Shown piece by piece: positions 8,811-16,323 of a DNA stretch of 64,000 nucleotides (positions within the stretch are counted from its first letter, which is position 1; each line of letters opens with the position of its first letter). The stretch lies in contig NZ_FNGH01000005.1 in assembly GCF_900102875.1 (NCBI RefSeq), forward strand, positions 1-64,000, read 5' to 3'. The notes under the pieces were generated by a model. That model saw only the letters and a program-made list of their open reading frames with translations. It did no database searches and had not been told where the DNA came from. Origin of the DNA: Franzmannia pantelleriensis. Its GTDB lineage: Bacteria > Pseudomonadota > Gammaproteobacteria > Pseudomonadales > Halomonadaceae. A program made the translations under genes and the position numbers.

Positions 8811-9720
8811 GGGGCTCGGCAGCGGCCTGATCGATGCCCTGCTCGCGCTGCTGATGCATGGCGTTGGCTTGTTGCCCGCCAGCCTGGCGGAGCCGTTCGA
8901 GTACCGCTTCATGCAGCGCGCCCTGCTCACCTCGATCCTGGTGGGTGGCATCTGCGGGCTGCTATCGAGCTTCGTGGTGCTCAAGCGCTGGTCGCTGCTG
9001 GGCGATGCCATTTCCCACGCCGTGCTGCCAGGCGTCGCTATCGCCTACCTGCTCGGCTGGCCATTCTTCATCGGCGCCTTCATCACCGGTGCCTTGACCT
9101 CGCTGGGTATCGGCGCCATCGAGCGCCACACCCGCATCAAGTCGGACGCTGCCATGGGCCTGATGTTCACCGCCGCCTTCGCGCTGGGCATCGTGATCAT
9201 CAGCCAGATCGCCTCGAGCACCCACCTGATGCATATCCTGTTTGGCAATGTGCTGGGGGTACAGACCTCGGCGCTGCTGCTCACCCTGCTGGCGGGGGTG
9301 ATCGCGGTGTTGGTGATCTGGCTGGCCTTTCGGCCACTGCTGCTCTACACCTTCGACCCGCAGCAGGCCCAGGCGCTGGGCTTCAACATCACCTTGATCC
9401 ACTACGGGCTGATCCTGCTGCTGACCCTGACCATCGTCGCCAGCCTGGAGACCGTGGGCATCATCCTGGTAGTGGCCATGCTGATCACCCCGGGCGCCAC
9501 TGCCCACCTGCTGACCGACCGCTTCAAACCGATGCTGGTCATTGCGGTGCTGGTGGGTATCGTCTCGGCGGTGGCCGGGCTGCTGCTGTCGTTCCACCTC
9601 GACGTTGCCTCCGGCGGTGCCATCGTGCTGGTTGCCACCGCGCTGTTCTGCCTGGCGCTGATCGCCGCTCCCAAGCACGGCTTGTTGGTGCGCCTCTGGC
9701 AGCGGCGCGCAGCAGAGTAA
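8797..9720 (+). CDS. sitC: Manganese ABC transporter permease
   Basis: A 307-residue inner-membrane permease of the ABC-3 family with about eight or nine membrane spans. The start is taken as GTG 8797 because GGGAGG lies just before it and the family begins near here; the frame is open to an ATG at 8746, but that would overlap sitB by 65 bases and lacks a ribosome site. Family marks are KRWSLLGDAISHAVLPGVA (about residue 60) and VAMLITPGATAHLL. It overlaps sitB by 14 bases. A long hairpin follows the stop. Confidence 0.9.
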   Translation: MSLLEGLGSGLIDALLALLMHGVGLLPASLAEPFEYRFMQRALLTSILVGGICGLLSSFVVLKRWSLLGDAISHAVLPGVAIAYLLGWPFFIGAFITGALTSLGIGAIERHTRIKSDAAMGLMFTAAFALGIVIISQIASSTHLMHILFGNVLGVQTSALLLTLLAGVIAVLVIWLAFRPLLLYTFDPQQAQALGFNITLIHYGLILLLTLTIVASLETVGIILVVAMLITPGATAHLLTDRFKPMLVIAVLVGIVSAVAGLLLSFHLDVASGGAIVLVATALFCLALIAAPKHGLLVRLWQRRAAE

Positions 9721-9732
9721 CGCGCTGGTGAT

Positions 9733-9762
9733 GCCAGTGGCGGCGATTCGCCCGCCACTGGC
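9733..9762 (+). terminator. Hairpin after sitC, probable transcription end
   Basis: GCCAGTGGCGG at 9733-9743 pairs perfectly with 9752-9762 across an 8-base loop. There is no U-tract, so it may be a 3'-end stabiliser rather than an intrinsic terminator. Confidence 0.55.
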
Positions 9763-9783
9763 GTCATCGCGCCGTAATCCCAA

Positions 9784-9811
9784 CGTCACCTGAAAGACAC
9801 GCCTCTGTCAC
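9784..9811 (+). promoter_or_regulatory. Candidate Pho box upstream of phnD
   Basis: GTCAC (9785), GACAC (9796) and GTCAC (9807) recur at exactly 11-bp spacing, within CGTCAC, AAGACAC and CTGTCAC. The PhoB box consists of 7-bp CTGTCAT repeats spaced 11 bp. It ends 55 bp before the phnD start. Confidence 0.6.
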
Positions 9812-9866
9812 CTGGCATTGAGAGGGTATGGACGCTTATTACCCATCCCCCTGCCGAGGTGTGATC

Positions 9867-10721
9867 ATGAACAAGCCGCTTCTTTCCCTGGCCGCCGCCA
9901 TCGCGCTGGCCACCGCCGGTCAGGCCCAGGCCGCCGAGTCCTGCCCCACCACCCTGCGCTTCGCCGATACCGGCATCGAAGGCACCGAGGAGCTACAGAG
10001 AGCCTTCCAGGAGTTCGTCGACGAAGTCGAGTCGCGCCTCGGCGTCGAGGTCGAGTTCTTCCCGGTGGGCAACCGCACCACCGCCATCAACGCCCTGCGC
10101 TTCGAGCAGGTCGACATCGTGCTGGCCGGCCCCTCCGAATACGTGCTGATGGCCGAGCGTGTCGAGGGTATCCAGCCGATCAGCGCCATCGTGCGCCCCG
10201 AGTACTACTCGGTGTTCATCGCCCCCACTGACAGCGACATCGAGAGCCTTGAGGACCTGCGCGGCAAGCACGTTGCCATGAAGGACCACGGCTCCACCAC
10301 CGGCCACATCATGCCCAGCTACATGCTGCACCAGGCCGGCTTGGACATCGACCGCGACCTGCAGATCACCCTGCTGGATGGTGCCCGCATGCAGGCACTG
10401 GCCTCGGGAGAAGTCGATGCGGTGGGTACCGGCGTACGCGATTTCGCCCCCTTCGCCGCGCAGCACGAGGAGGGCGCGTATCGCATCATCGAACGAGGCC
10501 AGGACATGCCGGGCGATCCCATGGTGGCCGGCCCGCACATCGCGGCCGACTGCGTAGCCGAGATTCAGGAGGCCTTCATGGCGGACCCCGACGGCCTGCT
10601 GCAGGCGATCCTCGCCCCCGGCGAACGCGATAAGTACGTAGGGGCGGAGATGGTCTACGTCGATGACAGCGAGTACGACATGGTCCGCGAGTCCTACTCG
10701 CTACTGGGCCTCAACGATTGA
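9867..10721 (+). CDS. phnD: Phosphate/phosphite/phosphonate ABC transporter substrate-binding protein (PhnD type)
   Basis: A 284-residue periplasmic receptor. The start at ATG 9867, behind GAGGTG, gives a signal peptide ending at QAQA. The PhnD/PtxB fold is recognisable from VDIVLAGPSEYVLMAE (about residue 80), the LRGKHVAMKDHGSTTGH stretch that lines the oxyanion site, and the later GVRDFAPFA. Phosphonate, phosphite and phosphate receptors cannot be told apart here. No C-P lyase, phosphonatase or phosphite dehydrogenase gene is in the window. It precedes phnC and phnE in a tight operon and is preceded by candidate Pho repeats. Confidence 0.87.
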   Translation: MNKPLLSLAAAIALATAGQAQAAESCPTTLRFADTGIEGTEELQRAFQEFVDEVESRLGVEVEFFPVGNRTTAINALRFEQVDIVLAGPSEYVLMAERVEGIQPISAIVRPEYYSVFIAPTDSDIESLEDLRGKHVAMKDHGSTTGHIMPSYMLHQAGLDIDRDLQITLLDGARMQALASGEVDAVGTGVRDFAPFAAQHEEGAYRIIERGQDMPGDPMVAGPHIAADCVAEIQEAFMADPDGLLQAILAPGERDKYVGAEMVYVDDSEYDMVRESYSLLGLND

Positions 10722-10732
10722 GTGGTGCTCCC

Positions 10733-11536
10733 ATGCAATTGACCGTTGACGATCTGACCAAGGTCTACCCGGACGGCACCCGCGCCCTGAGCGGGCTGTC
10801 GTTCGACGTCAGTCCCGGGGAAGGCGTGGTGATTCTTGGCCATAACGGCTGCGGCAAGTCGACGTTGATGAAGTGCCTGACCGGTCTCGAGCGCCCCACG
10901 TCGGGGCGCCTGGTGCTGGATGGCATCAACCTGGCCAGCGCCAGCCGCCGTGAGCTGAGGCCGCTGCGCCAGCGCATCGGCTGCGTCTTCCAGAAATTCA
11001 ACATGGTCGGCAACCTCTCGGTGCTGCAGAACGTGCTGTTCGGCCTGATGGGCCGCCACGGCATCCTGGCCAGCCATGCGCTGACCGCCAGCCGCGAATC
11101 ACGCCTGGCCGCCATGCAGGCACTCGAGCGGGTCGGCCTGGCGCACCTGGCGGCCCGCCGTACCGACACCCTGTCCGGCGGGCAGCAGCAGCGCGTGGCC
11201 ATCGCCCGCATGTTGATGCAGGACGCCGAGATCGTACTCGCCGACGAGCCGGTGGCCAGCCTCGACCCGCGCGCGGGCCGCGAGGTGATGGAGCTGCTCT
11301 GGTCGGTGGTACGCGAGCGTGGCATGACGGTGCTCTGCGTGCTGCACCAGATCGAGCTTGCCCGCGAGTTCGGCGAACGCCTGGTTGGCCTGCATGCCGG
11401 CCGCCTGGCCTTCGATCGCCCCACCGCCGAGGTCAGCGACGCCGACATCACGGCGCTCTACCAGACCGACACACCCCAGGAGGCCGATACCGATGAGCGA
11501 GTCATCACCGCGCCACGCCGCGCCGCCCAGGCTTGA
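10733..11536 (+). CDS. phnC: Phosphonate-type ABC transporter ATP-binding protein
   Basis: A 267-residue ATPase with Walker A GHNGCGKS (about residues 36-43), signature LSGGQQQR and Walker B VLADEPVASLD. I take ATG 10733 as the start; a TTG at 10718 overlapping the phnD stop is an alternative that adds five residues. The composition of the Walker A and the FQKFNMVGNLSVLQNV Q-loop region fits PhnC. The last 44 bases overlap phnE. It would couple ATP hydrolysis to import through PhnE. Confidence 0.88.
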   Translation: MQLTVDDLTKVYPDGTRALSGLSFDVSPGEGVVILGHNGCGKSTLMKCLTGLERPTSGRLVLDGINLASASRRELRPLRQRIGCVFQKFNMVGNLSVLQNVLFGLMGRHGILASHALTASRESRLAAMQALERVGLAHLAARRTDTLSGGQQQRVAIARMLMQDAEIVLADEPVASLDPRAGREVMELLWSVVRERGMTVLCVLHQIELAREFGERLVGLHAGRLAFDRPTAEVSDADITALYQTDTPQEADTDERVITAPRRAAQA

Positions 11537-12293
11537 ACGCCCCTCCCCCGTCGCCTTCATCCTGCTGCTGGCATTCGCTGCCTTCTTCATCAGCGGTTTT
11601 TCCAGCGCCGATATCCATCCCGACCGGCTGCTGAGCGGCGTCGTGAACCTGGGCACCTTCTTCGGCGAAGCGATGCCACCCAATTTTTCCCGCTGGGACG
11701 TGATCGCCGTGGCCATGCTGGAGACCTTTCAGATGGCCATCGTCGGCGTGGTATTCGGGGTGATCCTGAGCCTGCCGATGGCCCTGCTGTGCGCCCGTAA
11801 CACCAGCCCCCATCCGGCGATCCGGGTAGTCGCCCGCAACCTGGTGGCCACCCTGCGCACCGTGCCCGACCTGGTATGGGCGTTGATCTTCGTGGTCGCC
11901 GTGGGCCTCGGCCCGCTGGCCGGGATCCTGGCCATCATCATGGACACCATCGGCTTCTGCGCGCGCTTCTTCTCGGAGCGAATCGAAGAGGTCGACCCCG
12001 GCCCGGGTCAGGCCCTGGCCGCCACCGGCGCCTCGCGCAGTGGCGTGGTGTGCGGCGCGATCATCCCCGAATGCACGCCATCGTTCGTGGCCACCAGCCT
12101 GTTCTCAGTAGAGAAGGCCATCCGCAGCGCAGTGGTGTTAGGCCTAGTGGGCGCCGGCGGCATCGGCGTGGAACTCTCCGCCGCCATGAACCTGTTCCGC
12201 TACGACCAGGCTCTCACCGTCATCCTCGCCATCCTGGTGGTGGTGATCGGCGTCGAGCAGGTCAGTGCCTGGATCCGTAAGCGGGTCATCTGA
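11493..12293 (+). CDS. phnE: Phosphonate-type ABC transporter permease
   Basis: A 266-residue inner-membrane permease of the PhnE family. The start is ATG 11493, with AGGAGG ten bases upstream inside the phnC frame. The BPD-type EAA region ALAATGASRSGVVCGAIIPE and the closing GLVGAGGIGVEL are characteristic of PhnE. Single-permease systems of this type act as homodimers. A terminator at 12312-12337 ends the phnDCE operon. Confidence 0.9.
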   Translation: MSESSPRHAAPPRLERPSPVAFILLLAFAAFFISGFSSADIHPDRLLSGVVNLGTFFGEAMPPNFSRWDVIAVAMLETFQMAIVGVVFGVILSLPMALLCARNTSPHPAIRVVARNLVATLRTVPDLVWALIFVVAVGLGPLAGILAIIMDTIGFCARFFSERIEEVDPGPGQALAATGASRSGVVCGAIIPECTPSFVATSLFSVEKAIRSAVVLGLVGAGGIGVELSAAMNLFRYDQALTVILAILVVVIGVEQVSAWIRKRVI

Positions 12294-12311
12294 GCGACGC
12301 CCCCTCCTCCC

Positions 12312-12337
12312 AAGGCCGCCAACCGGCGGCCTTTTTT
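12312..12337 (+). terminator. Rho-independent terminator of the phnDCE operon
   Basis: AAGGCCGCC (12312-12320) pairs with GGCGGCCTT (12325-12333) over an AACC loop, followed by a T-run to 12337. It sits 18 bp after phnE. Confidence 0.93.
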
Positions 12338-12626
12338 GTATTACCCACGCACTTTAGCACGACCTTCTTATTAAGAAACGGCGTGAATGTCTGACACAAC
12401 CACACCTAACCCTGGCCAACCGTGGTCCGATAAAAACACATCAACAGCCAAAATGCCTGACAATAAATTCATAAAAAAACACGTAAAAACGATATTAATA
12501 AACGGGAAACAAGAAAGTAACACCCAGGCATTAGCCTTATCTCTGTCGAATAGCCCGACTTCATACTGAGACTTAATCCCTCGCCAAGGACAGGTGAATA
12601 CGATCCCATAACGACAGGCAATACTC
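12338..12626. other. AT-rich intergenic leader of the porin gene
   Basis: About 290 bp, markedly richer in A and T than its surroundings. It holds no convincing reading frame. I searched it for 11-bp-spaced GTCAC/GTCAT repeats and found no convincing Pho box, only an isolated CTGTCGA near 12543. Promoter elements probably lie here but none stands out. Confidence 0.4.
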
Positions 12627-14093
12627 ATGAATTTTTTGAAGATTATGCCCTTGGCTCGTTCCATAGCTCTGATAGCAACTGTGACGGGTGCTTCCGCCTC
12701 TCAGATGGCCATGGCCAGTGAAGATGCTCTGCTCGAGCGGCTGATGGAACGAGGTGTACTCACTCAGCAGGACGTGGATGAACTACGCACCGAGGCTCAG
12801 GCCAGTCGGGTCGCTACTCAGCAACCCACCCGTGACGATGGACTGCAATACGAGCCCCAGGAGGGCCTGCAGCAGGATGATGTCAACGTGCAGGTACGGC
12901 GTTTCGGGGTAGAGACAACAGACGGCAGTGACAGATTCCGGATACGTGGCCGTCTGATGCTCGATGCCGCTCATCTCGACAATAATTTAGATACGACCGA
13001 TGATCATCGCGTTGGTGAAGGTAATCTTGCCGATACGGGCACTATCATTCGACGCGCTAGGCTAGGTGCACTAGGCCTATTTCATGACAATTGGGAGTGG
13101 CAACTCGAAGTGGATTTCCGCGACGAGGAGGTACGCTTTGCCAATGCCTACATCGCCTATTTGATGGAGACTGGTCGCCTGGCATTTGGCCATTTCAAGG
13201 AGCCTTTCAGCCTCGAAAGCTCCACCAGCTCGCGTCGCATTTCTTTCCTCGAACGTGCCACGCCGATTGATGCTTATCGCCCAAGCCGTAACCTTGGCGT
13301 TATGTACGAGACCCTGCAACCGGATTGGTACGCAGCACTGGGGCTATTCGGTGGTGATGGTGTTGGCCGAAACCGTGAGGTATCCGAGGGCTATGCGATC
13401 TCTGGCCGTGCCAGCATTGCCCCCATCAACGAAGACAATGCCTTCGTGCACCTCGGTGTCTCTGGCAACTATCGAAAGAATGCCCGCGACGAAGACGATG
13501 GAGAGTATCAAGACGTTCGCATGCGCAGCCGTCTGGGCACTCGAGCCATCGATGGGCGCATCATTGGCCGTCGCGACATGGAAGCCGTCAGCGATTTCAC
13601 TACCACCAACCTGGAGTTCGCCGCCGGTCACGGCCCGTTCTCGGTGCAGGCCGAGTATATTCGCCAGGATCTCAACCGTGACGCTAACGATCCCAACTTC
13701 TCCCCAGGTGAAGTCGACAGCATGACCATGGACGGCTGGTATGCTCAGGCCGGCGTCTTCCTGACCGGTGAATCGCGTAACTATCGCGCGTTTAGCGGCG
13801 ATTTTGGGCGCGTTACACCGCACCGCCCCTTCAATCCGTCCCAGGGGCACTGGGGAGCCTTTGAACTGCTCGGACGCTATGCTACGGCGGATCACACCGA
13901 TCACCATGCGCCCCGCGGCAGACAGCAGGTCGATCACTGGACACTGGGGCTCAACTGGTACCTCCAGCCCGAGATCATCGCCAAGTTCAACGTCATGTAT
14001 ATCGACGCCGAAGCCGGTGACGAAAGCTTGGACGATGGCGTCAAGGAGTGGGATAGCTGGGTACTCGGCGCACGGCTGCAGTACGAATTCTAA
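12627..14093 (+). CDS. Porin of the OprP/OprO (phosphate-selective) family
   Basis: A 488-residue outer-membrane beta-barrel. A signal peptide ends at about MAMAS (residue 31), followed by a short coiled-coil-like segment (LLERLMERGVLTQQDVDELRTEAQ), as in OprP, then a barrel of alternating strands ending in the outer-membrane C-terminal aromatic (YEF). The strand WQLEVDFRDEEVRFANAYIAY and the LAFGHFKEPFSLE element are hallmarks of porin P. It lies between two probable phosphorus-compound importers, which supports a role in anion or phosphonate entry. Codon use and base composition are somewhat less GC-biased than the neighbours. Family assignment is firm; selectivity is inferred. Confidence 0.87.
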   Translation: MNFLKIMPLARSIALIATVTGASASQMAMASEDALLERLMERGVLTQQDVDELRTEAQASRVATQQPTRDDGLQYEPQEGLQQDDVNVQVRRFGVETTDGSDRFRIRGRLMLDAAHLDNNLDTTDDHRVGEGNLADTGTIIRRARLGALGLFHDNWEWQLEVDFRDEEVRFANAYIAYLMETGRLAFGHFKEPFSLESSTSSRRISFLERATPIDAYRPSRNLGVMYETLQPDWYAALGLFGGDGVGRNREVSEGYAISGRASIAPINEDNAFVHLGVSGNYRKNARDEDDGEYQDVRMRSRLGTRAIDGRIIGRRDMEAVSDFTTTNLEFAAGHGPFSVQAEYIRQDLNRDANDPNFSPGEVDSMTMDGWYAQAGVFLTGESRNYRAFSGDFGRVTPHRPFNPSQGHWGAFELLGRYATADHTDHHAPRGRQQVDHWTLGLNWYLQPEIIAKFNVMYIDAEAGDESLDDGVKEWDSWVLGARLQYEF

Positions 14094-14110
14094 GCTCTGA
14101 ACTCCATACA

Positions 14111-14151
14111 TGACGGCTCGGGCACAGGGAGGTGCCCGGCTACAGCCGTCA
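14111..14151 (+). terminator. Two-part hairpin after the porin gene
   Basis: An outer arm TGACGGCT (14111-14118) pairs with AGCCGTCA (14144-14151), and an inner arm CGGGCAC pairs with GTGCCCG around a short loop. A pyrimidine-rich stretch CTCTCTTGT follows. The last bases overlap the first candidate Pho repeat of the next operon. Confidence 0.68.
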
Positions 14152-14175
14152 CTCTCTTGTCACATCGCTGACATC
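14147..14175 (+). promoter_or_regulatory. Candidate Pho box upstream of the AepXVW/Fbp-like operon
   Basis: GTCAC (14148), GTCAC (14159) and GACAT (14170) are spaced exactly 11 bp apart. Ten bases after the last repeat is TAGGTT (14185-14190), a fair -10, which would start the transcript near 14197 and supports translation from 14221 rather than 14191. Confidence 0.6.
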
Positions 14176-14220
14176 TTTTCCCGCTAGGTTGTGTCCTTCA
14201 TGCAAGAGAGGCACCCCGAC

Positions 14221-15321
14221 ATGTCCACTCATGCACTCTCCCTTCAGCGCCTGCACAAGCGCTTCGGCGACACCGTAGCCCTCGATGGTATCGATCTCAC
14301 GCTACCGAGAGGCCAGGTGCTAGCGCTGCTCGGTCCTTCCGGCTGTGGCAAGACCACCCTGTTGCGCTGCATCGCCGGCCTGGCCGAGGTCGACGACGGT
14401 GACATCCACCTCGACGGTCAATGCGTGGCTGCGCCGGGGCGCCAGCTGAGCCCCGACGATCGCCGCCTGGGCATGGTCTTCCAGGATTACGCCCTGTGGC
14501 CGCACATGAGCGTCTACCAGAACGTGGCCTTCCCGCTGGAGATGCAGGGGGTCAAGGCCAATGCTCGACGCCCTCAGGTAGAGTGGGCGCTCTCCCTGGT
14601 GGGGCTCATCGATTTCGCCGAGCGCTCGCCCGGGGCGCTCTCCGGTGGCCAGCAGCAGCGGGTGGCGCTGGCCCGGGCGATCGTCGCCAAGCCGCGGCTA
14701 CTTCTGATGGATGAGCCCCTCTCCAACCTCGACAAGGGTCTACGCGAAAACCTGGCCCTCGAGATTCGCAGTCTGATCGAAGAGCTCAACCTGACGGCAG
14801 TGTTCGTCACCCACGACCAGCACGAAGCCTTTGCCCTGGCTGATCGGGTCGCCGTGCTCCAGCGGGGCCGCCTGCAGCAGATCGACTCCCCGGAGGCGCT
14901 CTTTCATACCCCGGCCACGCCGGAGATCGCCGACTTCGTCGACGCCGGTACTCTGCTCGAGGGTCGGCTCGAGGCCGAAGGCCTGGTGATCGCCGATACC
15001 TGCCTGCCATTGGCGGCCGCCTGCGGTCACCGCGGCGAGGTGAGCGTGCTGCTGCCGCGTCGCGCGCTGCGACTCTGCGCACCCGACGCGGGCCAGCTGC
15101 GCGGCCATCTTAGCGGACGCTTGTTTCAGGGCGAGCACCTGTCACTACAGCTCACCCTGGCCGATGGCGCCACGCTCAAGCTGCATGCGTCCCATGCCCC
15201 TGAGCGTGGTTGCCAGGCCGGCGTCGACATCGACATCAGTGCGCTTCGCGCGTGGCGTGACGGCGCGCATCTGCTCGACCTGGTACCTGGCGCCAGCGTG
15301 ACCGCTAGCGCCATTGCCTGA
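14221..15321 (+). CDS. ABC transporter ATP-binding protein, Fbp/Pot type, possibly for 2-aminoethylphosphonate
   Basis: A 366-residue ATPase with a nucleotide-binding domain (Walker A GPSGCGKT about residue 38, LSGGQQQR about 142, Walker B LLLMDEPLSNLD about 162) and a C-terminal TOBE-like regulatory domain from about 245. The start is ATG 14221 behind GAGAGG. The family covers ferric iron (FbpC), polyamine and 2-aminoethylphosphonate (PhnT, AepV) importers. The upstream Pho-like repeats and the neighbouring phnDCE and OprP-type genes favour a phosphonate over iron; that is inference. No Fur box is evident. Confidence 0.8.
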   Translation: MSTHALSLQRLHKRFGDTVALDGIDLTLPRGQVLALLGPSGCGKTTLLRCIAGLAEVDDGDIHLDGQCVAAPGRQLSPDDRRLGMVFQDYALWPHMSVYQNVAFPLEMQGVKANARRPQVEWALSLVGLIDFAERSPGALSGGQQQRVALARAIVAKPRLLLMDEPLSNLDKGLRENLALEIRSLIEELNLTAVFVTHDQHEAFALADRVAVLQRGRLQQIDSPEALFHTPATPEIADFVDAGTLLEGRLEAEGLVIADTCLPLAAACGHRGEVSVLLPRRALRLCAPDAGQLRGHLSGRLFQGEHLSLQLTLADGATLKLHASHAPERGCQAGVDIDISALRAWRDGAHLLDLVPGASVTASAIA

Positions 15322-15357
15322 ATCCACCTCGACCATTGCTGACATCTGGAGTCTGCC

Positions 15358-16323
15358 ATGCCTATCGTGAAACCCCTTGTCTTGGGTGCCTGTCTCGTCG
15401 CCCTGCCCGGCCTGGCCTCGGCCAACGCCCTGACCGTCTATTCCGCCGGCCCCGGCGCACTGATCGAGCATCTCGCCGCCGACTTCTCTGAGGAGACCGG
15501 CATCGAGGTCAACGTTTTCCAGAGCACGACCGGCCAGGTGATGGCTCGCCTGGAATCCGAGCAGGCCAATCCGCTGGCCGACGTGGTGATTTCCGCCTCC
15601 TGGGACAGCGCCGAGTCGCTGCACGAGGAGGGTCTGCTGCATGAGTACCTCTCGCCCAATGCCGAGACGGTGCCCGACTTTCTCAAGACCGACCACTACG
15701 TCGCCCAGGGGGTCTCGGCGCTGGCCCTGGTGTGGAACCGCAACAGCGATGTGCCACAACCGGCCGACTGGAGCGACCTCACCGACGCAGCTTATCGCGA
15801 CCAGGTGACCATGCCCGACCCGGCGCAGTCCGGCGCCGCCTTCGAACTGGTCACCGGCCTGCTGACCGCAATGGGCGACGAGGAAACCTGGTCGTTGATG
15901 GAGGCACTCGCCGACAACGGCATGCTGGTCCCCGGCCCCAATGCCCGGGCGCTCAACCCGGTGCTGCAGGGCGCCAAGTCGGTGGTATTCGGCGCGGTGG
16001 ACTACATCGCCCTGGGCCAGCAGGCCGAGGGCGAGGCGATCGAGGTGATCTTCCCCGCCAGCGGCACGGTGATTGCGCCGCGACCGATGATGATCCTCGC
16101 CTCCACCGACATGCCCAGCGAGGCCGAGCAGTTCGTCGACTTCGTACTCTCAGAGCAGGGCCAGGCGCGGGTCGCCGAGCGCTACCTGATGCCGTCGCGC
16201 ACCGACATCGAAGCGCTGCGCCCGACCATCGAGGAGCTGACCCTGATCGAGGTCGACAGCGAGGCCATGAGCGCCCAGCGCGAGGCGATTCTCGACCGCT
16301 TCCGCGAGGCCACGGGTAGCTGA
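15358..16323 (+). CDS. ABC transporter substrate-binding protein, Fbp/AepX-like
   Basis: A 321-residue periplasmic receptor with a signal peptide ending at LASA (about residue 21) and mature start ALTVYSAGPG. It belongs to the type II receptors for iron, spermidine or aminoethylphosphonate. Marks are FQSTTGQVMARLESEQANPLADV and the late PASGTVIAPRPMMILA. The twin tyrosines that bind iron in FbpA are not evident, although YIAL occurs near 218. It is cotranscribed between the ATPase and permease genes, and its stop overlaps the permease start by one base. A phosphonate ligand such as 2-aminoethylphosphonate is my preferred guess. Confidence 0.8.
   Translation: MPIVKPLVLGACLVALPGLASANALTVYSAGPGALIEHLAADFSEETGIEVNVFQSTTGQVMARLESEQANPLADVVISASWDSAESLHEEGLLHEYLSPNAETVPDFLKTDHYVAQGVSALALVWNRNSDVPQPADWSDLTDAAYRDQVTMPDPAQSGAAFELVTGLLTAMGDEETWSLMEALADNGMLVPGPNARALNPVLQGAKSVVFGAVDYIALGQQAEGEAIEVIFPASGTVIAPRPMMILASTDMPSEAEQFVDFVLSEQGQARVAERYLMPSRTDIEALRPTIEELTLIEVDSEAMSAQREAILDRFREATGS

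Noticed and set aside
12387-12569. 60-codon frame in the AT-rich porin leader
   Set aside because: No ribosome site, Lys/Asn-rich as expected for AT-rich non-coding DNA.
12338-12626. Possible Pho box before the porin gene (CTGTCGA near 12543)
   Set aside because: Only one half-site; no 11-bp partner.
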